Assembly: GCA_963842775.1 (NCBI GenBank) | Contig: CAWJHQ010000012.1 | Span: forward strand, 124,001 to 188,000 | From: R-RK-3 sp963842775 | GTDB lineage: Bacteria; Pseudomonadota; Alphaproteobacteria; Rhizobiales; Rhodomicrobiaceae | DNA length: 64,000 nucleotides | Direction: 5' to 3' | Shown here: positions 18,435 through 25,992 of the stretch, one piece after another | Layout of the letters: each line of letters starts with the position of its first letter | How positions within the stretch are numbered: the first letter of the stretch is position 1 | Program-made: the position numbers and the translations under genes | Notes under the pieces: generated by a model | Told to the model about the DNA's origin: nothing | Database searches by the model: none | The model's input: only the letters and a program-made list of their open reading frames with translations

Positions 18435-19052
18435 ATGCGCTTGTATTTCATTCCCTTTGCCTGTTCTCTGGCGGCTCGCGCCGCTCTCGACGAAGCCGGT
18501 CTGGCCGCCGAATTCATTCGGGTCAATCCCGGCGATCACGCGCTGCCTGGAGGCCGCAGCTTTCGCGAACTCAACCCGCTCGGCCAGGTGCCGGTTCTCG
18601 AACTCGACGATGGCGAGGTGCTGACCGAAGGTCCCGCAATTCTCCAATATATCGCAGATCGTGTTCCCGAGGCGGGGCTTGCGCCGGCGCCTGGTACGCG
18701 GCAACGCTACCACCTGCAGAAATGGCTGAATTTCGTCAGCACCGAACTGCACAAATTTGTGTTCACACCGCTGCTCAGCCGCGATGCGTCAGCCGAAGCG
18801 CGCGCCTATGCGTTGGGCAATGCCGGGCCGCGGCTCGAATATCTGTCCAGTCATCTCTCCGGCCGCGACTTCCTCATGGATCGTTTCAGTGTGGCAGACG
18901 CCTATCTGCTTGCGGTGCTGAACTGGTGCGAAAGCGCTGGTGTCGAGATCGCCGCGTGGCCGGTGCTCGAAACATATCGCGGTCGCTTGCGCCAATGGCC
19001 CAGCATTGCGCGCGCTATGCAGGTGGAACGGCCGCTCTTGAAAGCAGCGTGA
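18435..19052 (+). CDS. glutathione S-transferase family protein
   Basis: A 205-residue cytosolic protein. The N-terminal thioredoxin-like domain (MRLYFIPFACSLAARAALDE) has the beta-class Cys10 region, NPLGQVPVLELDDGEVLTEG with the cis-Pro, and the Glu-Ser-like EGPAI stretch. The C-terminal helical domain has FSVADAYLLAVLNW. ATG 18435 is chosen because GGAGGA precedes it and the upstream residues are not GST-like. Conjugation or detoxification is likely; substrate unknown. TTCTTG and CAAGAA half-sites in the spacer could bind the TetR protein. Confidence 0.9.
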   Translation: MRLYFIPFACSLAARAALDEAGLAAEFIRVNPGDHALPGGRSFRELNPLGQVPVLELDDGEVLTEGPAILQYIADRVPEAGLAPAPGTRQRYHLQKWLNFVSTELHKFVFTPLLSRDASAEARAYALGNAGPRLEYLSSHLSGRDFLMDRFSVADAYLLAVLNWCESAGVEIAAWPVLETYRGRLRQWPSIARAMQVERPLLKAA

Positions 19053-19388
19053 CGCGGTTGGCAGAGCCAGCAATGTTGCGTGCCGGCTGCCGCAAGGCGC
19101 TGATTTCATTGTTTGTGAGGCGGCGCCGAGTGCGGCGTTTCGATAATGATCGAAGCGCCGCTCGTAATGCAATTCAAGGGAGCCTCGTTCGGCATAAGGC
19201 AGAGGCGCTGCCTTCACCGCATCACGGAATGCGCCAGATGTGTTGCAAGTCTCGATGCGAGCTTCGATGACCGACCTTCTTGCTCAAGCCCCCGAGCCGT
19301 TGGTCTCGCGGCGAAGGCAAGCTTCGGTGTAGATTGCACCGATGATGGTGTCGCTCTTGGCGACCCTCGGGCTGCATTGGATTTTGCG
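19053..19388. other. intergenic, no recognisable feature
   Basis: This stretch of 336 bp lies between the GST gene and the broken methyltransferase. Short open frames here show no family-like residues and no ribosome sites. I see no tRNA, strong hairpin or repeat. Confidence 0.5.
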
Positions 19389-19892
19389 ATGCGAAGAACC
19401 ACAGCCATTTTGGGCTCAGCCTTCTTTTTTGTAATTGCACCCTGCGTCGCTGCTGGCCTCGTGCCCTGGTGGATCACGCGTTGGCATGTCCTGCCGGCTT
19501 TTTGGGGATGGGAGCCCGGACGCATCATTGGCGCTGTGCTCGTGTTGGCCGGCATTCCTGTCCTTGTGGATTCCTTTGCTCGTTTCGCGATTTAAGGGTT
19601 AGGCACTCCCGCCCCGATCGCGCCCCCAACCAATCTCGTCGTGACAGGCCTTTATCGCCATGTGCGCAATCCGATGTACGTATCGGTCATCGCGATCGTC
19701 TTCGGGCAGGCGTTGTTGTTTGGCGATTGGCGTCTCATCGTCTATGGCGCGGTATTCTGGTTTGCCTGCCACCTATACGTGATCCTCTATGAGGAGACCA
19801 CGCTGGCCAGATCGTTTGGCGAGGCATACAGCGTCTTCTGCGCCAACGTCCCACGCTGGATTCCCCGACTTGCACCGTGGCGAGGGGCGTAA
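19389..19892 (+). pseudogene. isoprenylcysteine carboxyl methyltransferase-like membrane protein with an in-frame stop
   Basis: The frame from ATG 19389 encodes membrane segments (TTAILGSAFFFVIAPCVAAG, WEPGRIIGAVLVLAGIPVLV) and, after a TAA at 19593-19595, continues in the same frame with GLGTPAPIAPPTNLVVTGLY, RHVRNPMYV and FGEAYSVFCANVPRWIPR. These are the SAM-binding and catalytic motifs of PEMT/ICMT-like methyltransferases. The family usually has Gln or Glu at the stop position. Total length would be 167 residues. Unlike most breaks in this window it is a nonsense change, so it may be a true pseudogene. Confidence 0.8.
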
Positions 19893-20375
19893 ACGCTCAG
19901 GGGCAGGGCGTGGCCGCGCCTAGCAGCTGTTACCCGGTTTCGAATTTCGGCTTTGGGAGGACTTCAGAGATCAGCGTAAGTCGTTGGTGGTTGGCTCCCC
20001 TTCCTGAATAATTTTCGAACTATGTGCCTTATCTCGCCAGGCTGCATTTCGGCAGTTGTTAGAGGAATTACGCGGGCTGGAAATGGCAGCGTGGCGAGCC
20101 GGCTATTAAGCCGGCATCCACCAATCTGAATCCCTTTCCCGATTGGCCGCAAGCGGTTCCCGCAAAGTCAGCGCGTGACACAACCTGGTAACCCGCCCTT
20201 GCTCAGTGGCAAGACCTGGACGCCGTCATAGCCTTCCTGACGCGTCGGTTCCCCGTCGGACCGCTTTCGGAGGCATCCTTCATATCTCCGAATGGATTGA
20301 TCGGACACGAGATCCCGAAATGTCGCGCCCGATCGTGGCCGGGAGGGTATCTTTCAGGACCTGGCGCAATGGCAG
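19893..20375. other. intergenic, no recognisable feature
   Basis: A spacer of 483 bp between the methyltransferase remnant and the 3' end of the SDR gene. Base composition is slightly lower in GC. I found no convincing coding frame, RNA gene or repeat. Confidence 0.45.
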
Positions 20376-21107
20376 CTAGATAAGGCTGTGTCCGCCATCG
20401 ATATGAATCGTCTCACCTGTCGTAAATTCGCTTTCCATGAGATAAACGTAGGCGGGGGCGACGTCCGCAGGCGTCGCGATCCTTCTCGCTGGCAAGCGGG
20501 CGGCCATGTCCGCAAAGAAGCCGGATTTGGCTTCTCCAACAATTTCGTCCCACATTGGCGTGTCGACCCATCCGGGTGACACGATATTCACGCGCGTCGG
20601 GGCCAGTTCCAGAGCTAGGGCGCGGGCGAAATAGCCGAATGAGCCAGCAATCGCAGACACGACGGAACCCCCGGGAACTGGCGGCCGATCCTTGTTGATT
20701 CCCGAAGTGAAGGTCATGGAGCCGCCGGTCCGCAGGGTGCGCACCGCATGTTTCGCAAGCATGACGGCGCCAATCAGCTTGTTGTCGACGAAGCGCCGCA
20801 CGACGTCCATGTCGGTACGGTCGATAGGATCGCCCGGCGGCGGTGTTCCGGCCGTCGACACGAGGTGATCGAACGCACCGACTTCGTCGAACATCCGAGC
20901 AACTTCCGCCTCCTTCGTCATGTCGACGGCAAGGTTTCTCACACGACGATCTGCACCGAGCGTTCGTTCTGCGGCCTGCAGCTTCTCGGGCGACCGGCCG
21001 ATAATCAATACGTCCGCGCCGCTCTTGAGAGCAGCTGCCGCGACGCCGAGACCGATGCCGGAACTGCCTCCGATGATGATGATCTTCTTACCCATGAGCG
21101 TTGCCAT
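20376..21107 (-). CDS. SDR family oxidoreductase (non-canonical active site)
   Basis: A 243-residue Rossmann-fold protein. The cofactor motif GGSSGIGLGVA lies at residues 13-23, and NAG is replaced by STAG. The substrate region reads VVSAIAGSFGYFARALALEL, where classical SDRs have YxxxK, so the catalytic Tyr and Lys are not evident. The C-terminus (VSPGWVDTPMW, FTTGETIHIDGGHSL) is standard. ATG 21107 has GGAGG five bases upstream. It follows the PhnB-like gene and probably shares its promoter. Confidence 0.87.
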   Translation of the reverse strand: MATLMGKKIIIIGGSSGIGLGVAAAALKSGADVLIIGRSPEKLQAAERTLGADRRVRNLAVDMTKEAEVARMFDEVGAFDHLVSTAGTPPPGDPIDRTDMDVVRRFVDNKLIGAVMLAKHAVRTLRTGGSMTFTSGINKDRPPVPGGSVVSAIAGSFGYFARALALELAPTRVNIVSPGWVDTPMWDEIVGEAKSGFFADMAARLPARRIATPADVAPAYVYLMESEFTTGETIHIDGGHSLI

Positions 21108-21143
21108 GGGAGCCTCCGCTTTTCCGAGGATTGCACCGGTGAA

Positions 21144-21630
21144 TTACGCTTTGCCGGCGTAGGCCGCTTCCAGGTCGGCGACGATGATCTTGGTCATCTT
21201 GTACATCGCCTGTCGTACCCGATGCGCCTTTTCGCGATCCGGGTCGGTCATTAGCCGCAGCGTGATTTCCGGAATGACCTGCCAGTAGACGCCGTATTTG
21301 TCCGTCAGCCAGCCGCACGGTTTCTCCGAGCCGCCGTCTGCCGTGAGCGCCTTATAGTAGTAGTCGGTCTCAGTCTGGTCCTTCGTCTCGATGTAGAGCG
21401 ACAGCCGCTCATTGAATGGTGGCATGGACCCGGCGTTAAGCGCGGTTAAGCGCAACCCTTCAAGCTCGAAGTCGAAAGTGGCGATGCGGAACCGTCTTGT
21501 TTGTTCCGGAAACCCAGTCGGTGAACTCGAATGCCTCAAGCGCCTTGGAATTCTTGAAGACCGATAGATAGAAATCCCGGGCCTCTTGCGCATTTGTGTT
21601 GAACCAGAGGAATGGGTGGATGGTAGCCAT
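21144..21630 (-). pseudogene. PhnB-like/VOC family protein (3-demethylubiquinone methyltransferase-like fold), frameshifted
   Basis: The N-terminal part MATIHPFLWFNTNAQEARDF and the C-terminal part (FELEGLRLTALNAGSMPPFN, SLYIETKDQ, GWLTDKYGVYWQVIP) are typical of the two halves of PhnB-like glyoxalase-fold proteins. They are in different frames, with one extra base between about 21485 and 21530. The protein would be about 161 residues. It precedes the SDR gene on the same strand and diverges from LysR across an exact inverted repeat. Confidence 0.8.
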
Positions 21631-21637
21631 GCTGTTC

Positions 21638-21732
21638 TCGTGAGTGTTAATCACAAATCGTTGGCATTCTGGCCAGCTCAGGCTTGACCAACAAACCATA
21701 AATTGGCACAGATTTGTGATTAACACTCACGA
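21638..21732. repeat. exact 22-bp inverted repeat framing a divergent promoter
   Basis: The arm 21638-21659 is the perfect reverse complement of 21711-21732 (core GTGATTAACACTCACGA), with 51 bp between. Each arm ends within a few bases of a start codon: the PhnB-like ATG (21628-21630) and the LysR ATG (21733). Both messages could therefore begin with the same leader. Candidate roles are paired LysR operators or a tiny invertible segment (inference). Confidence 0.85.
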
Positions 21733-22626
21733 ATGGTCATGTCGCGCAAACTTCCGCCGCTCAATTCATTGCCGAGCTTCGAAGCAGCGGCTCGGCATTT
21801 GAGTTTCTCCAAGGCCGCAGAGGAGCTCAACGTCACGCCCGGCGCCATCAGCCGGGCGATAAAGAATCTTGAGGATCAACTGGGCGTCCTTCTGTTCGAG
21901 CGCGATACGCGTTCGGTGCGACTGACTGCTGTCGGCGAGCCCTACGCGCGGGCGGTTCGCGAAGCGCTGGATCAGTTGGCGGCGGCAACCGCCTCGGCGA
22001 CGGCCCGCCATTCGAACTCGATATTGAACGTCAGCACCTCCGATGGCTTCGCCGGGAGATGGTTGGTGCCGCGTCTCTATCGCTTTCACCGCGAGCATAG
22101 CGACATCGACGTGCGGGTTTCGACGACCGGTAAGCTGACCAACTTCCTTGGCGACGGCATCGACATCGCCATACGGTATGGTGGCGGAAATTATCCGGGG
22201 CTCACGTCAGAATTCCTCGCCGATGAGGAGGTGTTTCCCGTGTGCAGCCCAAAACTCCTGGAGGGTGAGCGTCCGCTACGCCAGCCTGAGGACCTCAGAC
22301 ACCACGCGTTGATCCGTGACGGCTATCCGATCGACTGGGCGACCTGGCTCTCTAGCGCGGGGGTCAAAAATGTGGACCCGCATAGCGGGCTCACCTTTGA
22401 CTCCTATACCTTTGCAGTCGAGGCGGCTGTACAAGGCGAAGGGGTGGTGCTTGGTCGGACCATGCTCGTTGCAGCCGACCTCGCCGCCGGGAGACTGATT
22501 CGACCTTTCAAGCACGCACTGAAAGCCTTTTCCAGCTTCTACGTCGTCTACCCTCCGGATGCCATCCGTCAGCGCAAAGTAAAAGCCTTTCGAGATTGGC
22601 TCTTTTCAGAGATTACAGCACACTGA
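21733..22626 (+). CDS. LysR family transcriptional regulator (GcvA-like)
   Basis: A 297-residue regulator. The N-terminal wHTH is classical (LPSFEAAARHLSFSKAAEEL, VTPGAISRAIKNLEDQLGVL), followed by a substrate-binding domain of the GcvA type (FAGRWLVPRLYRFHREHSDI, DIAIRYGGGNYPG). It is divergent from the PhnB-like/SDR pair and likely controls it. The second ATG at 21739 is an alternative start. Confidence 0.92.
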   Translation: MVMSRKLPPLNSLPSFEAAARHLSFSKAAEELNVTPGAISRAIKNLEDQLGVLLFERDTRSVRLTAVGEPYARAVREALDQLAAATASATARHSNSILNVSTSDGFAGRWLVPRLYRFHREHSDIDVRVSTTGKLTNFLGDGIDIAIRYGGGNYPGLTSEFLADEEVFPVCSPKLLEGERPLRQPEDLRHHALIRDGYPIDWATWLSSAGVKNVDPHSGLTFDSYTFAVEAAVQGEGVVLGRTMLVAADLAAGRLIRPFKHALKAFSSFYVVYPPDAIRQRKVKAFRDWLFSEITAH

Positions 22627-22951
22627 GACTGACGGATTTGCCGACGCGATCGAGAGGAAATCTGGCCGGCAGGAATCGCATCGAGCGAAAGTGACCGACT
22701 AGCCGATAGTAAACGGCGACACCACGGCTGGAAACCAACGGACGGCGAGGACGTCGCTGAGTGCAGCGCGATCTACGGCGCGTCGGGCGCGATCTTAGTT
22801 GCCAAGGCGGCCCACAAGGCAGAAGATTTACCCAGCCCCGGGGCATCCGGGGAATACCCGCTGAGTGCAATTTTGAAGATGCGCTATGCCAGGGGACCGG
22901 GCAACCCGGCTTGTTCCGTCCTAGGCCGTTCTGCCGGGCGAGGAGGAAGCA
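22627..22951. other. intergenic, no recognisable feature
   Basis: A spacer of 325 bp upstream of the serine hydrolase gene. It should hold that gene's promoter, but I could not pick out a convincing one. A GAGGAGG ribosome site ends the region. Confidence 0.45.
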
Positions 22952-24211
22952 ATGATACGGATCACCAGGCGTCAGGCCATCGAAACCATGGGAGCCGCGG
23001 CGGCATTCGCAGCGGGTCTCGCGCGTCCGGTCTTCGCTGAGACGGCAGCGGGAGCGGCCGGTATCGATCAGGCGCTGACCGCAGCGGTCAAATCCGGGAG
23101 GGTGCCCGGAGTTGTGGCGCTGGCGGCCAACGACAAAGGCACAATTTATTCGGGCGCATTTGGCGTGCGCAGTCTCGCGCAGCCCCAGGCAATGACCGTT
23201 GATTCGGTGTTCTGGATCGCCTCCATGACGAAGGCCGTGACAACCGTCGCGGCGATGCAGATGGTGGAGCAAGGAAAGCTGAAGCTCGATCAGCCCGCCA
23301 GCGAGATCCTGCCGGATTTGGCATCGGCGCAGGTGCTGGAGGGGTTCGACGCGGCGGGGCAACCCCAGCTCCGCGCGGCCAAGCGGCCCATCACGCTGCG
23401 GCAATTGCTGACGCACACCGCGGGATACACCTACGACGTGTGGAACGCGGATACTGGCCGCTACGAGAAACAGGCCAACCTGCCGGGTATCATCACCTGC
23501 AAGAACGACGCGCTCAAGACGCCCTTGGCTTTCGATCCCGGCGCTCGCTGGGAGTACGGCATCAATATCGATTTTGCTGGCAAGATGGTCGAAAAGGTGA
23601 CCGGCGAGCGGCTCGAAGGCTATTTCCGCGAGCACATCTTCGGTCCTCTCGGCATGGCGGATACAAGCTTCAAGATCAGCCCGTCGCAACGCGAGCGGCT
23701 CGTGGCGATGCATGCGCGCGGCGCCGACGGCTCACTGAAACCGATCGAATTTGAAATGCCGCAAGAGCCGGAATTTTACATGGGCGGTGGCGGCCTCTAC
23801 TCGGCAGGACCCGACTACCTGAAGTTCGTGCGCATGTTCCTCAACCACGGCAGCCTCGACGGCAAGACGGTGCTCAAGCCGGAGACCGTGGCACTGATGG
23901 GGCAGAACCAGATCGGCGACATCAACGTCGTCGCGCTGAAGACCGTCGCACCTGAGAGCTCGCTCGATGCCGAATTCTTCCCAGGCATGGTCAAGAAATG
24001 GGGGCTTGGCTTCATGATCAACACCGAGACCGCGCCGACAGGCCGGAGCGCCGGCAGCCTTGCCTGGGCCGGCCTCGCCAACACCTATTTCTGGATCGAT
24101 CCGAGCAAGAACATCGGCGGCGTCATCCTCATGCAGCTTCTGCCATTTGCCGATCCGCAGGCGTTGCAGACCTTTGCCGAGTTCGAAAGCCAGCTTTACA
24201 AGATCGCCTAG
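22952..24211 (+). CDS. beta-lactamase-fold serine hydrolase with Tat signal (EstB/class C type)
   Basis: A 419-residue exported protein. The signal has the twin-arginine motif ITRRQAIETMGAAAAFAAG and ends FAE. The nucleophile motif SMTK (SxxK) follows IA, then LLTHTAGYTYDVW and the Tyr motif region RWEYGINIDFAGKM. GGGGLYSAGPDYLKFVRM and the C-terminal WGLGFMINTE complete the fold. Members are esterases or penicillin-binding-like enzymes; the substrate is not predictable. A close paralogue without a signal peptide is at 24725-25888 in convergent orientation. Confidence 0.9.
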   Translation: MIRITRRQAIETMGAAAAFAAGLARPVFAETAAGAAGIDQALTAAVKSGRVPGVVALAANDKGTIYSGAFGVRSLAQPQAMTVDSVFWIASMTKAVTTVAAMQMVEQGKLKLDQPASEILPDLASAQVLEGFDAAGQPQLRAAKRPITLRQLLTHTAGYTYDVWNADTGRYEKQANLPGIITCKNDALKTPLAFDPGARWEYGINIDFAGKMVEKVTGERLEGYFREHIFGPLGMADTSFKISPSQRERLVAMHARGADGSLKPIEFEMPQEPEFYMGGGGLYSAGPDYLKFVRMFLNHGSLDGKTVLKPETVALMGQNQIGDINVVALKTVAPESSLDAEFFPGMVKKWGLGFMINTETAPTGRSAGSLAWAGLANTYFWIDPSKNIGGVILMQLLPFADPQALQTFAEFESQLYKIA

Positions 24212-24523
24212 GTCTCGACGGTGGTCGGCGCACCGACGCCGACCACCAATGCCAAGGAAGAGCTCGACCAAGGCCATCGATCGGAAACTCCACCGGGCGC
24301 GGGAGCGTCTCGCACCAGTTCGGCGCCCACAAGGGCACGGATCGAAGTCGCCCAGCCCCCGATGGCGAGACGGCGGAACTGAAGCCGGCTGCGCATTCTC
24401 CGGGCCCTTGTTTCAGTCGCATGCATGGACCGGTTGGGTCATGTTCAGCAGTCGACGCGCCGTAGGGGCTATTCCGCTTACCCCTTACTGCTGACCCGCT
24501 CTCTGCGATGAAAACACGGGTGC
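24212..24523. other. intergenic between convergent genes, no recognisable feature
   Basis: A stretch of 312 bp after the Tat-exported hydrolase. It reads in several frames without family-like residues. No strong terminator hairpin with a T-run was found. Confidence 0.4.
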
Positions 24524-24691
24524 TCAGGCCAACATGAGGCGTATTGGAGCGCCATCGCCATCCCCGATATGCCATTGAGCGGAGTGCGTATTTAATGGCT
24601 CATATTCGCCCGAAGCGAGGATCGTCTGCTGCAAGTCGCCGTAGGTGTAGTGCCGCCCCATGCGGTCTTCCCTTTCCTGTGCCATCTGCAT
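24524..24691 (-). CDS. small hypothetical protein, 55 residues
   Basis: ATG 24691 (or 24685) is preceded by GAAGGAAA and opens a frame that begins MQMAQEREDRMGRHYTYGDL and ends IRLMLA. It starts 33 bp after the stop of the serine hydrolase on the same strand, so it could be co-transcribed. Codon use resembles its neighbours. I recognise no family, and it may be a C-terminal remnant or chance frame. Confidence 0.35.
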   Translation of the reverse strand: MQMAQEREDRMGRHYTYGDLQQTILASGEYEPLNTHSAQWHIGDGDGAPIRLMLA

Positions 24692-24724
24692 TTTCCTTCA
24701 GAGGTCGTCGCACGAGGATCGGCC

Positions 24725-25888
24725 TCACGACAGCGACTTGTAGACGGCCTTCTCGAACTCAAAAAACAGCGGCATCGCCTTGTGGTCTGCGAACGGAAAG
24801 ACCTGCGTGAGGTATACGCCGCCCACGCCTTTAGCGGGGTCGATCCAGAAATAGGTGTTCGCCATGCCCGCCCACGCGAGACTTCCAGGAGAGCGTCCGG
24901 TCGGAGCCTTCTCCGTGTTGATCATGAAGCTCAGCCCCCAGGTCTTGCGCATGCCCGGGAAGAACTCAGCGTCGTTTGTGACAGACGGGACCGCCGTCTT
25001 GAGCAGGTGCACGCTCAGATCGCCCATCTGATTGCGGGACATCAGGTCGACCGTCTCTGCTTTCAGCACGCGCCCGTCCTGGGCCTTGCCCCCGTTGAGA
25101 ATCATCCTGATGAACTTGAGATAGTCCGATGCCGTCGAGTAGAGGCCGCCCCCACCCATCTCGAATTCCGGCTCCTGCGGGATCTCGAATTGCTCCGGGG
25201 TTAGGGCGCCTTCCTCGCCCCGCTGATGCACCGTCGCGAGCCGTGCACGCATGCTGGGCGAAATCCTGAAGGCGGTATCTCCCATGCCAAGGGGCGCGAG
25301 CACGTGGTCATGCAGGTAGCTGCCGAGCTTCTGCCCGCTGATGACCTCGATGATCTTACCGATCCAGTCCATGCCGATGCCGTATTCCCAGCGCTCTCCA
25401 GGCTCGAATAGAAGCGGAAGATTGAGCGCGGCGTTCTGGCACGTGGTGACTCCCGGAAGCCCGGCCGCCTCCTTGCAGCGCAGGAGATCCTCACTCCACA
25501 TCGTGTAGCCGAAGCCCGAGGTGTGAGTGAGCAGCTGCCGAATCGTGATCGGCTTGGTTGCGAGCCGGGTCCGGGGCCTGCCGGCCTCGTCAAACCCCTC
25601 AAGCACGCGCACGGAACCGAGGTCGGCCACCCACTGGCGAGCTGGACTGTCAAGCTCGAGCCGTCCCTGCTCGACCAGTTGCATGGCGGCGGTCGCGGTT
25701 AGCGCCTTGGTCATAGAAGCAATCCAGGCGACCGTATCGACCGTCATGTCCGCGGGCTCGCCGAGCGCTCGTTTGCCGAAGGCGGCCTCGTAGATCGTCC
25801 CGTCACTGTTTGTGGCGGCGGCGACGACTCCGGGCACGTCGCCCGAATCCACGCCGCGCCTAAGCACATGATCAATTAAAGCATTCAT
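24725..25888 (-). CDS. beta-lactamase-fold serine hydrolase, cytosolic paralogue
   Basis: A 387-residue protein with SxxK motif SMTK, LLTHTSGFGYTMW, RWEYGIGMDWIGKI, GGGGLYSTASDYLKFIRM and WGLSFMINTE. It aligns along its length with the Tat-exported protein at 22952 but has no signal peptide. ATG 25888 (MNALIDHVL) has GGAGA 6 nt upstream. It diverges from the BTAD regulator at 25.96 kb, so that regulator may control it. Confidence 0.9.
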   Translation of the reverse strand: MNALIDHVLRRGVDSGDVPGVVAAATNSDGTIYEAAFGKRALGEPADMTVDTVAWIASMTKALTATAAMQLVEQGRLELDSPARQWVADLGSVRVLEGFDEAGRPRTRLATKPITIRQLLTHTSGFGYTMWSEDLLRCKEAAGLPGVTTCQNAALNLPLLFEPGERWEYGIGMDWIGKIIEVISGQKLGSYLHDHVLAPLGMGDTAFRISPSMRARLATVHQRGEEGALTPEQFEIPQEPEFEMGGGGLYSTASDYLKFIRMILNGGKAQDGRVLKAETVDLMSRNQMGDLSVHLLKTAVPSVTNDAEFFPGMRKTWGLSFMINTEKAPTGRSPGSLAWAGMANTYFWIDPAKGVGGVYLTQVFPFADHKAMPLFFEFEKAVYKSLS

Positions 25889-25956
25889 CGCGGGTCTCCA
25901 GCTTCCCAACCTGTTTCGCCTTCTTCCAATTGCGGGCTACACTAGGTCGGCAGTCA

Positions 25957-25992
25957 TTGTGGAAACTGTTGTGGGAAGCGTTGTAGGAAGCG
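25957..25992 (+). promoter_or_regulatory. three 12-bp tandem repeats at the regulator start
   Basis: TTGTGGAAACTG, TTGTGGGAAGCG and TTGTAGGAAGCG lie head to tail at 25957-25992, between the divergent hydrolase and the BTAD-type regulator. BTAD/SARP activators bind direct repeats spaced by about one helical turn, so this is a candidate autoregulatory site. The possible start codon at 25959 lies inside it, so translation may start later (GTG 25992). Confidence 0.55.
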
